NCBI RefSeq assembly: GCF_011759585.1
Contig: NZ_JAAOYV010000001.1
Coordinates: forward strand, 1,302,001 to 1,366,000
DNA: 64,000 nucleotides
Origin: Frigoribacterium endophyticum
Lineage (GTDB): Bacteria; Actinomycetota; Actinomycetes; Actinomycetales; Microbacteriaceae
Reading direction: 5' to 3'
In this document: piece after piece, positions 33,281 through 43,805 of the stretch
Layout of the letters: each line of letters starts with the position of its first letter
Position numbering within the stretch: the first letter of the stretch is position 1
The notes under the pieces: generated by a model
Told to the model about the DNA's origin: nothing
Database searches by the model: none
The model's input: only the letters and a program-made list of their open reading frames with translations
Program-made: the position numbers and the translations under genes

Positions 33281-34536
33281 GGGCCTGGACGCGGCCGACG
33301 GTCCCGGCGCTGCCCGGCTCGGCGCCCCTCCCCACCCTGCACGACACCGCGACGGCCGAGCGACGCCCGACCCGCGTCGTCGACGGCGCGGCCTCCCTCT
33401 ACGTCTGCGGCATCACGCCCTACGACGCCACGCACCTCGGCCACGCGTCGACGTACCTCGCCTTCGACACCCTCGTGCGGATCTGGCTCGACGCCGGGGT
33501 CGCCGTCACCTACGCGCAGAACACGACCGACGTCGACGACCCGCTGCTGGAACGGGCGGCAGCGACCGGCGTCGACTGGCGCGACCTGGCCGCCTCGCAG
33601 ACCGACCTCTTCCGCAGCGACATGCAGCACCTCCAGGTGCTCCCGCCCGACCACTACGTGGCCGTCACCGACGTGGTCTCCGACGTGGCCGAGGCCGCGG
33701 CGCACCTCCTCGACCTCGGGCTCGCCTACCGGGTCGACACGCCCGGCTCGAGCGAGGGCGACGACGTCTACTTCGACGTCAGGGCCGCCGAGCGGTCGAC
33801 GAGCTGGCACCTCGGGCTCGAGAGCCGGTACGACCTCGAGACCATGACCCGCTTCTCCGCGGAGCGCGGCGGCGACCCCGACCGCCCCGGCAAGCGGGAC
33901 CCTCTCGACCCGCTCCTCTGGAGGGCGGCCCGAGACGGCGAGCCCTCCTGGCCGTCCGCGCTCTCCGCCGGGCGCCCGGGCTGGCACATCGAGTGCACCG
34001 TCATCGCGCAGGCCCACCTGGCCGCTCCGATCTCCGTCAACGGCGGCGGCAGCGACCTCGTGTTCCCGCACCACGAGATGAGCGCGGCGCACGGGACGGC
34101 GATGACGGGTGAGCCGTACGCCGACCTGTGGGCGCACACCGGGATGGTCGCCTACCAGGGCGAGAAGATGAGCAAGTCGCTCGGCAACCTCGTCAAGGTC
34201 AGCGAGCTCGTCGCGGCCGGCCACGACGCCCGCGCCGTTCGGCTGGCCGTCGCCGGCCACCACTACCGGTCCGACTGGGAGTGGTTCGACGCCGACCTCG
34301 AGGCGGCCGAGGCCCGGCTCGACCGCTGGGTCCGCTGGGCCTCGGCGGCCGACGACGCGGCATCCGACGACGAGCCGACGCCGCTCCTGGCCGCGCTCCG
34401 TCGCGCACTGGCCGACGACCTCGACACGCCCTCCGCCCTCGCGGCGGTCGACGCCCGGGTCGCCTCGGGCAGCTCCGCCACCGCGGTCGACCTGGACGCG
34501 GTGCAGGCCCTCCTCGGCGTCGACCTGCGCCGCTGA
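33277..34536 (+). CDS. mshC: Cysteine:GlcN-Ins ligase of mycothiol synthesis
   Basis: 419-residue class I tRNA-synthetase-like enzyme, a CysRS paralogue that joins cysteine to 1D-myo-inositol 2-amino-2-deoxyglucopyranoside with ATP. The zinc Cys lies in YVCGITPYDATHLGHAS with the HIGH-like HLGHA. WHIECT, FPHHEMSAAHG and KMSKSLGNL follow. It is shorter than CysRS and lacks the anticodon-binding domain. The GTG start overlaps uppP by 4 nt. Its presence shows that the organism uses mycothiol as its main thiol buffer. Confidence 0.94.
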   Translation: MRAWTRPTVPALPGSAPLPTLHDTATAERRPTRVVDGAASLYVCGITPYDATHLGHASTYLAFDTLVRIWLDAGVAVTYAQNTTDVDDPLLERAAATGVDWRDLAASQTDLFRSDMQHLQVLPPDHYVAVTDVVSDVAEAAAHLLDLGLAYRVDTPGSSEGDDVYFDVRAAERSTSWHLGLESRYDLETMTRFSAERGGDPDRPGKRDPLDPLLWRAARDGEPSWPSALSAGRPGWHIECTVIAQAHLAAPISVNGGGSDLVFPHHEMSAAHGTAMTGEPYADLWAHTGMVAYQGEKMSKSLGNLVKVSELVAAGHDARAVRLAVAGHHYRSDWEWFDADLEAAEARLDRWVRWASAADDAASDDEPTPLLAALRRALADDLDTPSALAAVDARVASGSSATAVDLDAVQALLGVDLRR

Positions 34537-34610
34537 CCCGGCCTCGACCCGCGGCCGTCCGGGCGGTGACGGAACCTCGCGACACATGACCGTCTGACAT
34601 ACTGACGGGG

Positions 34611-35957
34611 ATGTCCCTCGTCGTGCCGCCTCCCCAGGACCCCGGGAGCGCCGATCGCCCGAGACGTCGCCTCACGCGCCGCGACGCCCGGGTCGACGCC
34701 CTGGTCGCCCTCGGCCTCCTGGCCCTCGGGGCGCTCACCGCGGTGCTCGCCCTCGTCGTCGTGGACGGCGAGCCGACCGCGAGCACGGCGCCCGCCGAGA
34801 CCTTCGCCTGGCTCGTCGCGCTGTGCGCCCCGGTGGCCCTGCGACGCCGACGCCCCCTGGTCGCCATGGTCGTGGTGGCCGCCGTCGTGGTGGGCGCCTC
34901 GCTCCGGGGCTACCCGGACGACCTGGCCCCGGCCCTCGCCCTCTTCCTCGTCATCTCCACCGCCAACGCCTGGGCCGCCTCCCGCCGTCGCGCGCTCGTA
35001 ACGAGCGTCGTCGTCTCGGCCGCGCTCTTCGCCCTGCTGGTCGTCGGCCTCGCCCGCCGGGCGGGGGAGGCCGAGGGCGTGCCCGTCGGCCCGCTGACCG
35101 CCTCCGTCGTCTACTCCGTGGTGTTCACGGCGCTCTTCTTCGCGGGGGCGGTCCTGGTCGGGCGGTCCTCCCGCGTCTCGGCCGCGCGCCTACACGCCCT
35201 CGAGCGGGCGGGCGTCGACCTCCGGGCGGCGCAGGAGGTCGTCGCCGACCAGGCCATCGACGAGGAGCGCTCTCGCATCGCGCGCGAGCTGCACGACGTC
35301 GTGGCCCACAACGTCGCCGTTATCGGCATCCAGGCGGGCGCCGCGCGTCGCACCCTCGACCGGCCCGACGTGGCCCGCGGCGCCCTCAGCGCCGTCGAGG
35401 CGACGGCGCGCACGACCGTCGAGGAGCTGGAGCGACTGCTTCGCGTGCTCCGCACCCGCGACGGCAGCTGTGCCGCCCCGGCGGGCCTCGCCGACCTCCC
35501 GCAGCTCGTCGACGACACCCGTCGACTCGGGCTCGACGTCCGCTGGGCCGTGGAGGGCGACGTCGCCGACGTGCCCGAGAGCACGGGCGTGACGGTCTAC
35601 CGCGTCGCCCAGGAGGCCCTGACCAACACGCTGAAGCACGCCTCCGCCTCCGTCGCGGTCGTCCGGCTCTCGCGGCACGACCGCACCGTCGAGATCGAGG
35701 TCGTCGACGACGGTCGCGGCTCGGGTGAGCACGGGTCGTCCGCGCCGACGTCCGCGACGGGCACGACGGGCACCGGGCTGGGGCACCGGGGGATGCGCGA
35801 ACGGGTCGACCTGCACGGCGGCGAGCTCGAGATCGGGCCGCTGCCCCGCGGCGGCTACCGCGTCCGGGCGGTCCTGCCGGTCGCGTCGTGCGCGGTGCCC
35901 GGCCGCGAGCCCACGCCGGCGAGCCCCGCGCAACGGTCGTCCGGGGTCGCCCGGTGA
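34611..35957 (+). CDS. Sensor histidine kinase (NarL-type partner)
   Basis: 448-residue membrane kinase with five or six hydrophobic segments in residues 30-185 and no large extracellular sensor domain. The HisKA_3 box ERSRIARELHDVVAHN puts the phosphorylated His near residue 228. The ATPase part has the N box (QEALTNTLKHA), VVDDGRGSG and GLGHRGMRERV. The C-terminus is a Pro/Ser tail. It is co-translated with the response regulator (GTGA overlap). The signal is unknown; membrane-stress or cell-envelope sensing is typical for this short intramembrane-sensor type. Confidence 0.93.
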   Translation: MSLVVPPPQDPGSADRPRRRLTRRDARVDALVALGLLALGALTAVLALVVVDGEPTASTAPAETFAWLVALCAPVALRRRRPLVAMVVVAAVVVGASLRGYPDDLAPALALFLVISTANAWAASRRRALVTSVVVSAALFALLVVGLARRAGEAEGVPVGPLTASVVYSVVFTALFFAGAVLVGRSSRVSAARLHALERAGVDLRAAQEVVADQAIDEERSRIARELHDVVAHNVAVIGIQAGAARRTLDRPDVARGALSAVEATARTTVEELERLLRVLRTRDGSCAAPAGLADLPQLVDDTRRLGLDVRWAVEGDVADVPESTGVTVYRVAQEALTNTLKHASASVAVVRLSRHDRTVEIEVVDDGRGSGEHGSSAPTSATGTTGTGLGHRGMRERVDLHGGELEIGPLPRGGYRVRAVLPVASCAVPGREPTPASPAQRSSGVAR

Positions 35958-36640
35958 CGGCCCGGCAGCCCGTCCGCGTCCTCCTGGTCGACGACCAGGA
36001 GCTCGTCCGGGCCGGGTTCCGGATCATCCTCGACACGGCCGACGGGCTCGAGGTCGTCGGAGAGGCCCGTGACGGGCTCGAGGCCGTCGAGGTCGCGCGC
36101 GAGACGCGGCCGGACGTCGTCGTGATGGACATCGAGATGCCGCGCCTCGACGGGCTCGAGGCCACCCGGCGCATCCTCGCCGAGCGCCCCGTCGACGGGC
36201 CCGCCGTGCTCGTGCTCACCACCTTCGGCCACGGCGACTACCTCTTCCGGGCGCTCCAGGCGGGGGCGAGCGGGTTCCTGCTCAAGACCTCCGGCCCGGA
36301 GGAGCTCATCGACGCGGTGGGCGTCGTGCACCGCGGCGACGCGCTGCTGGCGCCGGAGGTGACCCGCGACGTCGTCGCGCGCGCCCTCGCCGGCCCGGAG
36401 CACCGCCCGCCCACGCCGAGCCCGCGCCTGGCCCTCCTCACCGACCGGGAGCGGGAGGTGCTCGACCGGCTCTCCGTCGGCGAGTCCAACGCCGAGGTCG
36501 CCCGGGCGCTCTACCTCGGCGAGGCCACCGTCAAGACGCACGTCTCGAACGTGCTCGGCAAGCTCGAGCTGCGCGACCGCACGGCGGCGGTCGTCTTCGC
36601 CTACGAGAACGGCGTGGCCGTGCCCGGCGAGAAGCGCTGA
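35954..36640 (+). CDS. Response regulator, NarL/FixJ family
   Basis: 228-residue partner of the kinase. The receiver domain (VRVLLVDDQELVRAGF) has acidic residues near 13-14, the phosphorylated Asp59 in VVMDIEMPRLDG and Lys in FLLKTSGPEEL. The LuxR-type helix-turn-helix (LTDREREVLDRLSVGESNAE, VKTHVSNVLGKLELRDR) fills residues about 160-215. It starts within the kinase stop. No target operator is evident; autoregulation is possible but I saw no clear repeat upstream of the operon. Confidence 0.94.
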   Translation: MTARQPVRVLLVDDQELVRAGFRIILDTADGLEVVGEARDGLEAVEVARETRPDVVVMDIEMPRLDGLEATRRILAERPVDGPAVLVLTTFGHGDYLFRALQAGASGFLLKTSGPEELIDAVGVVHRGDALLAPEVTRDVVARALAGPEHRPPTPSPRLALLTDREREVLDRLSVGESNAEVARALYLGEATVKTHVSNVLGKLELRDRTAAVVFAYENGVAVPGEKR

Positions 36641-36665
36641 CGGCGGCGCCTCGCGCCGGCGGGGC

Positions 36666-37577
36666 TCAGACCGCGGGCGGGAACCGCGGGTCGTCGCGCC
36701 CGTCGCCGGCCTTGCCGTCGCGTCGGCGCAGGTACCGCTCGAACTCCTGCGCGATCGCCTCGCCGCTCGCCTCGGGGGAGTCGACGGTGTCGCGGGCCTG
36801 CTCGAGCTGCTCGATGTAGCCGGCCATGTCGTCGTCGTCGGCGGCCAGCGCGTCGATGCCCTGCTCCCACGCGGCGGACTCGGCCTCCAGCTCGCCCCGG
36901 GGCACCTGCACGTCGGCGACCTCCTCGAGCTTCTCGATGAGGGCGAGGGTCGCCTTCGGCGACGGCGAGGCGTGCACGTAGTGGGGCACGGAGGCCCAGA
37001 TGGCGAGCGTCGGCACACCCGCCTGCTCGAGGGCGTCGCCGAGCACGGAGAGGATGCCCACCGGGCCCTCGTAGCTGCTGCGCTCGAGCCCGAGCCGCGT
37101 GCGCACCTCGTCGTTGTCGCTGCTCACGAAGACGGAGATGGGCCGTGTGTGCGGGACGTCGGCGAGCATCGCGCCGAGGAAGACCACCGACGTGACGTCG
37201 TGCACGTCGACCAGATCGACGATCTCGGCCGCGAAGCTGCGCCAGCTGCGCGACGGCTCCGCGCCGAGCAGCACGAAGACCTCGGTGCCCGGGGCGTCGA
37301 CCGGCGCCGCCGCGAGCGACGTCGACGAGTCCGGCGTGGCGTGCAGCTGGATGCGCGGCCAGACGAGGGAGCGCCCGCCGTCGTCGTCGAGCCCCACCTG
37401 GGGCCGGTTGAACTGGTAGTCGATGTACCGCTCGCCGTCGAGCTCGGCCACCGCCTCGAGCGACAGCGACTCGATCACGCTCCTGGCGACGCCGCTGGCG
37501 GCCTCGCCGGCGTCGTTCCAGCCCTCGAAAGCGACGACCAGCAGTCGTCCCGTCGCGAAGTCAGACGTGTCAGTCAC
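36666..37577 (-). CDS. PAC2 family protein
   Basis: 303-residue protein of the proteasome-assembly-chaperone-2 fold (PF09754). Visible family segments are LVVAFEGWNDAGEAASGVA, FVLLGAEPSRSWRSFA, VFLGAMLADVPHTRPI, GPVGILSVLGDALEQAGVPTLAIWASVPHYVH and a helical C-terminus (EFERYLRRRD). Actinobacterial PAC2 proteins usually sit near proteasome or RNA-modification genes, but their role is unproven. GTG 37577 has GAGG upstream; TATCGT is a plausible -10 near 37622-37627. Two short spans separate it from the response regulator and the HAD gene. Confidence 0.88.
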   Translation of the reverse strand: MTDTSDFATGRLLVVAFEGWNDAGEAASGVARSVIESLSLEAVAELDGERYIDYQFNRPQVGLDDDGGRSLVWPRIQLHATPDSSTSLAAAPVDAPGTEVFVLLGAEPSRSWRSFAAEIVDLVDVHDVTSVVFLGAMLADVPHTRPISVFVSSDNDEVRTRLGLERSSYEGPVGILSVLGDALEQAGVPTLAIWASVPHYVHASPSPKATLALIEKLEEVADVQVPRGELEAESAAWEQGIDALAADDDDMAGYIEQLEQARDTVDSPEASGEAIAQEFERYLRRRDGKAGDGRDDPRFPPAV

Positions 37578-37676
37578 CGTGTCCTCACCGAGTCGGGGAG
37601 GGGCCCTCGACGTCTCGGACCACGATAGACCGAGCACGAGGAGGCGCGGGTCGCCCGCCGGGGGAGCCCCCTCCCG

Positions 37677-37682
37677 TAGACT
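37677..37682 (+). promoter_or_regulatory. -10 box TAGACT for HAD gene
   Basis: TAGACT is 8 nt before the GTG at 37691, giving an almost leaderless transcript. Confidence 0.55.
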
Positions 37683-37690
37683 CCTCCGTC

Positions 37691-39524
<1,834 letters not shown>

Positions 39525-39618
39525 GCTGTCCGACGCATCCCGCGGCTCCCGGCCGCTCCTCGCGGCCCCGCCGCCCCCGAAGCACCCGCGGCCCGGCCGC
39601 ACCATGGAAAGAGGCCCC

Positions 39619-40545
39619 GTGCGCACCATCCCCGCCCTCGTCGTCGCCGTCGGCCTGCTGGCCTCCCTGACCGCGTGCGCCGGCGACTCCGGACCAGGCT
39701 CGTCGGGCTGCCCGCCCACGGGCGACGCCGCCTCGGTGGTCACGGCCACGGGCTCGTTCGGGGAGAAGCCCGACGCCGACGTGCCGAGCCCCATCGTCAC
39801 CACCGAGACCCAGGTGTCGACCCTCATCGAGGGCGACGGCGAGCGTCTCGTCGACGGGTCGCCCGTCATCATCGACTACACGCTGTACGACGGCGCCACC
39901 GGGCGTGAGGTGGAGGACAGCGGCTACGACGGCACCGCCGCCAACCCCATCACGGTCGGCGGGCAGGCCCTCGCCCCGCTCGCAGCGGCCCTCGAGTGCT
40001 CGACCGTGGGCTCGCGCGTGGTCGTTGCCGTCAAGGCCTCCGAACTCTCCGCCTCGATCCAGGGCTCGCCGGTCGAGCCGACCGACGACCCCGACGCCGC
40101 GTACGTCGCCATCGTCGACGTCAAGCAGGCCTTCCTGCCGAAGGCCGACGGCCGCCCCGTGCCCGGCGAGAGCGGCCTGCCGGCCGTCGTCACCGCCCCG
40201 GGCGGCGCCCCCGGCATCTCCGTCCCCGACGCCGACGCCCCGACCGCGCAGGAGACCCACCTCGTCCGCGAGGGCTCCGGTCGCGAGCTCACCGCCGACG
40301 ACACCGCCGTCGTGCAGTTCACGGCCGTGACCTGGGCCACGCCCTCGACGGTCACGGCCTCGACCTGGAACAACGGCGACACCGCCACGACGGTCGCCCT
40401 CGGCGACCCGGCCCTCCCGGCCCCCATCCGCGACGCCCTCGTCGGCCAGAAGGTCGGCTCGCAGGTCATGACGGTCATCCCGGCCGCCGAGGCCGGCGGC
40501 GCGGACAGCTTCGTGTACGTCTTCGACGTGCTCGGCTCCCTCTGA
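39619..40545 (+). CDS. FKBP-type peptidyl-prolyl isomerase lipoprotein
   Basis: 308-residue exported lipoprotein. The signal peptide runs VRTIPALVVAVGLLASLTAC with the lipobox LTAC. Two FKBP-like domains follow (about residues 75-170 and 205-305), seen as VIIDYTLYDGATGREV with ALECSTVGSRVVVAV, and AVVQFTAVTW with ALVGQKVGSQVMTVI. Both are degenerate in the active-site aromatics, so a chaperone role is as likely as isomerase activity. I chose GTG 39619 with AAAGAGG 4-5 nt upstream; ATG 39604 is an alternative. It probably acts in exported protein folding near the Tat genes. Confidence 0.88.
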   Translation: MRTIPALVVAVGLLASLTACAGDSGPGSSGCPPTGDAASVVTATGSFGEKPDADVPSPIVTTETQVSTLIEGDGERLVDGSPVIIDYTLYDGATGREVEDSGYDGTAANPITVGGQALAPLAAALECSTVGSRVVVAVKASELSASIQGSPVEPTDDPDAAYVAIVDVKQAFLPKADGRPVPGESGLPAVVTAPGGAPGISVPDADAPTAQETHLVREGSGRELTADDTAVVQFTAVTWATPSTVTASTWNNGDTATTVALGDPALPAPIRDALVGQKVGSQVMTVIPAAEAGGADSFVYVFDVLGSL

Positions 40546-40607
40546 GCCCGTCCGCGGCCCCGGAGGCCGGTGCCCCGCACGGCGGGTCGCCGACCTCGGC
40601 CGTGGCC

Positions 40608-40613
40608 TAGGAT
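40608..40613 (+). promoter_or_regulatory. -10 box TAGGAT, leaderless pafB
   Basis: TAGGAT is 7 nt before the GTG at 40621 and fixes the pafB start. Confidence 0.6.
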
Positions 40614-40620
40614 CGATCGC

Positions 40621-41664
40621 GTGCCCGCCGCCCGCGCCCCCCGGATCCCCGTCGAAGAGCGGTTGTTCAGCCTCGTGCTGGCCCTGCTCGCGACCGACAC
40701 CGGGCTGACCAAGTCGGAGGTCCTGTCGACGGTCCAGGGCTACCGCCAGAAGTACTCGACGGCCGGCGACAACGCCGCCCTCGAGCGCCAGTTCGAGCGC
40801 GACAAGGACGACATCCGCGAGCTCGGCGTCCCGCTCGAGACCGTCGACGACCCCGGGGCCTCCGGCAACAACCAGCTGCTCCGCTACCGGATCCCGCGCG
40901 GCAGCTACGAGCTGCCGCTCGACATCTCGTTCTCGCCGGAGGAGACGGCCCTGCTGACCCTGGCGGCCATGGTCTGGCGTGAGGGCACGCTCTCGGGCGA
41001 GTCCCGCCGGGCCCTCCTCAAGCTCCGGTCGCTGGGCGGGACGGCCACCGTGCCCGAGCTCGAGTACGCGCCGCGCATCCGCTCCCGCGACGCCGCCTTC
41101 GAGCCGCTCCGCACCGCCCTCGACCGCGGGGTCGTCGTCCGGTTCGACTACCTGAAGCCGGGGGAGGCCCGGCCCCGCCGCCGCGAGGTCGCGCCGTTCG
41201 CGCTCGTCCAGCACCAGGGGCGCTGGATGGTCCCGGCGATCGAGCCCGACACCGGCTCGCGGAAGAACTTCCTCCTCTCGCGCATCGTCGGACCCGTGAC
41301 CGTCACCGCGCGGTCCTTTCCCCGACCGGTGGACGCGACCGCCGACTCCGCCCTCGCCGGGCTGGAGGAGCTGCGCCGGTCGAACACCGCGCTCGTGCGC
41401 GTGGTCGAGGCGTCGGACGCCGAGACCCGGCTCTCGAAGCGCCGGGGGACGGAGTCCCGGGGCGCCGACGTGCTGGCCGTCCACTACTCCGACGCGTCCA
41501 TCCTCGCCGAGGAGCTCTCCTCGTTCGGTCCGGAGGTCACCGTCCTGGAGCCCGCGAGCCTGCGCGAGCTGGTCGTGCAGCGACTGAGACGCCTGGTCGC
41601 CGACCACGACGACGACGGAGCGCGGCCCGTGGCCTCCTCCACCGAGACCGGGGCCCGATCGTGA
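40621..41664 (+). CDS. pafB: WYL-domain transcriptional regulator PafB
   Basis: 347-residue partner of PafC. The N-terminal winged helix-turn-helix (VEERLFSLVLALLATDTGLTK) is followed by an EDDIRELGVPLETV-type segment and a WYL domain (FEPLRTALDRGVVVRFDYLK). The WYL triplet itself reads WMVP, a common divergence in PafB. PafBC activates the LexA/RecA-independent DNA damage response in mycobacteria. Its stop overlaps the pafC start (GTGA), so the heterodimer subunits are co-translated. It has a leaderless promoter of its own. Confidence 0.92.
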   Translation: MPAARAPRIPVEERLFSLVLALLATDTGLTKSEVLSTVQGYRQKYSTAGDNAALERQFERDKDDIRELGVPLETVDDPGASGNNQLLRYRIPRGSYELPLDISFSPEETALLTLAAMVWREGTLSGESRRALLKLRSLGGTATVPELEYAPRIRSRDAAFEPLRTALDRGVVVRFDYLKPGEARPRRREVAPFALVQHQGRWMVPAIEPDTGSRKNFLLSRIVGPVTVTARSFPRPVDATADSALAGLEELRRSNTALVRVVEASDAETRLSKRRGTESRGADVLAVHYSDASILAEELSSFGPEVTVLEPASLRELVVQRLRRLVADHDDDGARPVASSTETGARS

Positions 41665-42653
41665 GCGACCGCCGACCCGCGCTGCAGGCGACCGACAAGC
41701 TGGCCTTCCTGCTGGCCCTCGTCCCGTGGCTGATCGACCACGAGCGCGTGAGCGTCGCCGAGGCGGCCGAGCACTTCGCCGTCAGCACGGCGGAGATCCG
41801 GCGGGCGGTCGAGCTGATCGCGGTCTCCGGCATCCCCGGAGAGACGTCGCAGTACCAGCACGGCGACCTCTTCGACATCGCGTGGGACGACTTCGAGCAG
41901 AACGACGTGATCGTGCTGACGAACCTCGTCGCCATCGACGAGTCGCCGCGGTTCTCGTCCCGCGAGGCGGCGGCGCTCATCGCCGGGCTCCAGTACCTGT
42001 CCTCCCTGCCCGACCACGCCGACCGGGCCGCCGTCGCCTCGCTGACCGCGAAGCTCTCCCGGGGCGCGTCGAGCGAGCCGAGCCAGGTGGCCGTCGCCGA
42101 GAGCGAGTCGGACGAGGCCCTCGCGGTCGTCGGCCGGGCGGTGGAGGCGGGGGTCCAGCTGGAGTTCGACTACGCCGGGGTCCGCGGCCGCGCCGAGCGT
42201 CGACGGGTCGACCCGCTGCGGGTCGAGTCCCTGGACGCCGACTGGTACCTCCGCGCGTGGGACCACGTGCGCGAGGGGCTCCGCACCTTCCGCGTCGACC
42301 GGATGTCACGACCGGCGCTCACCGACGCGCCCATCACGCACCGCGCCTCCGACCTCTCCCTCCCGGACACGCTCTTCGAGGGCTCTCCCGACGACGTCGT
42401 CGTCACGATCGAGATCGACGACGCGGCCGCCGCCCTGCTCGACGACTGGTCGCCGACCGACGTCGAGCGAGCGGACGAGGGCCGCACGCGCCTCTCGCTC
42501 CGCGTGTCGCACCACGGGACGGTGGCCCGCCTGGTCGCCGGGCTGCCGGGGCGGGCCTGCGTCGTGGCACCGCCGGAGGCGCGGAGGGCCGTCGCGGAGT
42601 GGGCACGTCGTGCCGCGGCCGAGTACGACGCCGAGGGAACCGCCGCGGGCTGA
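41661..42653 (+). CDS. pafC: WYL-domain transcriptional regulator PafC
   Basis: 330-residue regulator. The N-terminal HTH (VSVAEAAEHFAVSTAEIRRAVELI) and the WYL domain (AVEAGVQLEFDYAG) with the intact triplet in ADWYLRAWD are clear, followed by a WCX C-terminal domain (VVVTIEIDDAA, GTVARLVAGLPG). With PafB it senses DNA damage, by binding a ligand thought to be single-stranded DNA, and induces repair genes. No Pup ligase PafA is upstream, unlike in mycobacteria where the operon was named. Confidence 0.93.
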   Translation: MSDRRPALQATDKLAFLLALVPWLIDHERVSVAEAAEHFAVSTAEIRRAVELIAVSGIPGETSQYQHGDLFDIAWDDFEQNDVIVLTNLVAIDESPRFSSREAAALIAGLQYLSSLPDHADRAAVASLTAKLSRGASSEPSQVAVAESESDEALAVVGRAVEAGVQLEFDYAGVRGRAERRRVDPLRVESLDADWYLRAWDHVREGLRTFRVDRMSRPALTDAPITHRASDLSLPDTLFEGSPDDVVVTIEIDDAAAALLDDWSPTDVERADEGRTRLSLRVSHHGTVARLVAGLPGRACVVAPPEARRAVAEWARRAAAEYDAEGTAAG

Positions 42654-42678
42654 CCGAGGCCGCCCAGGGACGGCACGG

Positions 42679-42684
42679 TACACT
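42679..42684 (+). promoter_or_regulatory. Probable -10 box TACACT for tatA
   Basis: TACACT is 31 nt before the tatA ATG, leaving a short leader with the strong GAGGAGG site. It would allow tatAC-helY expression apart from pafBC. Confidence 0.45.
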
Positions 42685-42715
42685 TGCCACTCATCCGTCC
42701 CGCGAGGAGGACCTC

Positions 42716-42970
42716 ATGCTCGGCAACCTCACCGGCTTCCACCTGATCATCATCCTGGCGATCATCCTGCTGCTCTTCGGTGCGCCCAAGCTCCCCGGGC
42801 TCGCGAAGAGCATCGCCCAGTCGATGCGCATCTTCAAGAACGAGATCGGCGACGACAAGAAGACGGCCGACGACGACGTCCGCCGTCCGACGGTCGACGA
42901 CGCACCGCGGTCGACCTCCTCGACGACCACCCGCCCCGTGCACGGGGACGATCTGCCGCCGAAGCTCTAG
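42716..42970 (+). CDS. tatA: Sec-independent translocase subunit TatA
   Basis: 84-residue pore-forming subunit of the twin-arginine exporter. One N-terminal membrane helix (FHLIIILAIILLLFG) is followed by the FGAPKLPGLAKS hinge and an amphipathic helix (IAQSMRIFKNEI), then an acidic, Thr/Ser-rich tail. The ATG at 42716 has GAGGAGG 6 nt upstream. It is followed by tatC after 3 nt. No tatB is present here, as usual for this actinobacterial tatAC locus. Confidence 0.95.
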   Translation: MLGNLTGFHLIIILAIILLLFGAPKLPGLAKSIAQSMRIFKNEIGDDKKTADDDVRRPTVDDAPRSTSSTTTRPVHGDDLPPKL

Positions 42971-42973
42971 CGC

Positions 42974-43801
42974 GTGGCCGCGACCACCAGCACCGGCACG
43001 AGCGAGGGCGGCGGTGCTCCCCGTCAGCGGTCCCGTGACGGCCGGATGTCGCTCGGCGCGCACCTCGTCGAGCTCCGCAAGCGGCTGTTCCGGTCCGCCC
43101 TCGCGCTGATCCTCGCCAGCGTCGCCGGCTTCGCGCTCTCCTCCTGGGTGCTCGACGTGCTCCGGGGGCCCATCACGCAGATGGCGGTCGCGCGGGGCAC
43201 CGAGGCGACGCTCAACTACCCGACCATCGCGGGCAGCTTCGACCTGCGCCTGCAGATCGCGGTCACCGTCGGCGTCATCCTCTCCAGCCCCGTCTGGCTC
43301 TACCAGGTCTGGGCCTTCATCGTCCCCGCGCTCGTCCGACGCGAGAAGGTCTACGCGGTCAGCTTCATCGGCTCCGCCATCCCGCTCTTCCTCCTGGGCT
43401 GCGCCAGCGGCTACTACGTCCTGCCGCACATCGTCGAGGCGCTCACCGGCTTCGTCGCGGCGGAGGACGCGGCGATCATCGACGCGAAGCAGTACTTCGA
43501 CTTCGTCCTCAAGCTGATCCTCGCGGTGGGCATCGCGTTCGTCCTCCCCGTCTTCCTCGTGCTGCTCAACTTCGTCGGCGTCATCTCCGCCGCGGGCATC
43601 ATCAAGGGCTGGCGCGTCGCCATCCTGCTCATCGCGCTCTTCACCGCGATCGCGACCCCGGCGGCCGACGTGTTCTCGATGTTCCTGCTCGCGATCCCTA
43701 TGGTGGTGCTCTACTTCGCCGCGGCCGGGGTCGCGTGGCTGCACGACAGGCAGGTGGCGAAGAAGGTGGCGGCCCTCGACGCCGAACTCGCGGGAGGATA
43801 G
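42974..43801 (+). CDS. tatC: Twin-arginine translocase subunit TatC
   Basis: 275-residue membrane receptor for twin-arginine signal peptides. MSLGAHLVELRKRLFRS is the conserved N-terminal signature with the essential Glu, and VWLYQVWAFIVPAL and FALSSWVLDV are typical. Six membrane segments are visible, with FVLPVFLVLLNFVGVISA in the fourth. It is followed after 4 nt by helY, with the tatC stop sitting between a GGGAGG site and the helY ATG. The tatA-tatC-helY order is conserved in actinobacteria. Confidence 0.95.
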   Translation: MAATTSTGTSEGGGAPRQRSRDGRMSLGAHLVELRKRLFRSALALILASVAGFALSSWVLDVLRGPITQMAVARGTEATLNYPTIAGSFDLRLQIAVTVGVILSSPVWLYQVWAFIVPALVRREKVYAVSFIGSAIPLFLLGCASGYYVLPHIVEALTGFVAAEDAAIIDAKQYFDFVLKLILAVGIAFVLPVFLVLLNFVGVISAAGIIKGWRVAILLIALFTAIATPAADVFSMFLLAIPMVVLYFAAAGVAWLHDRQVAKKVAALDAELAGG

Positions 43802-43805
43802 CCAG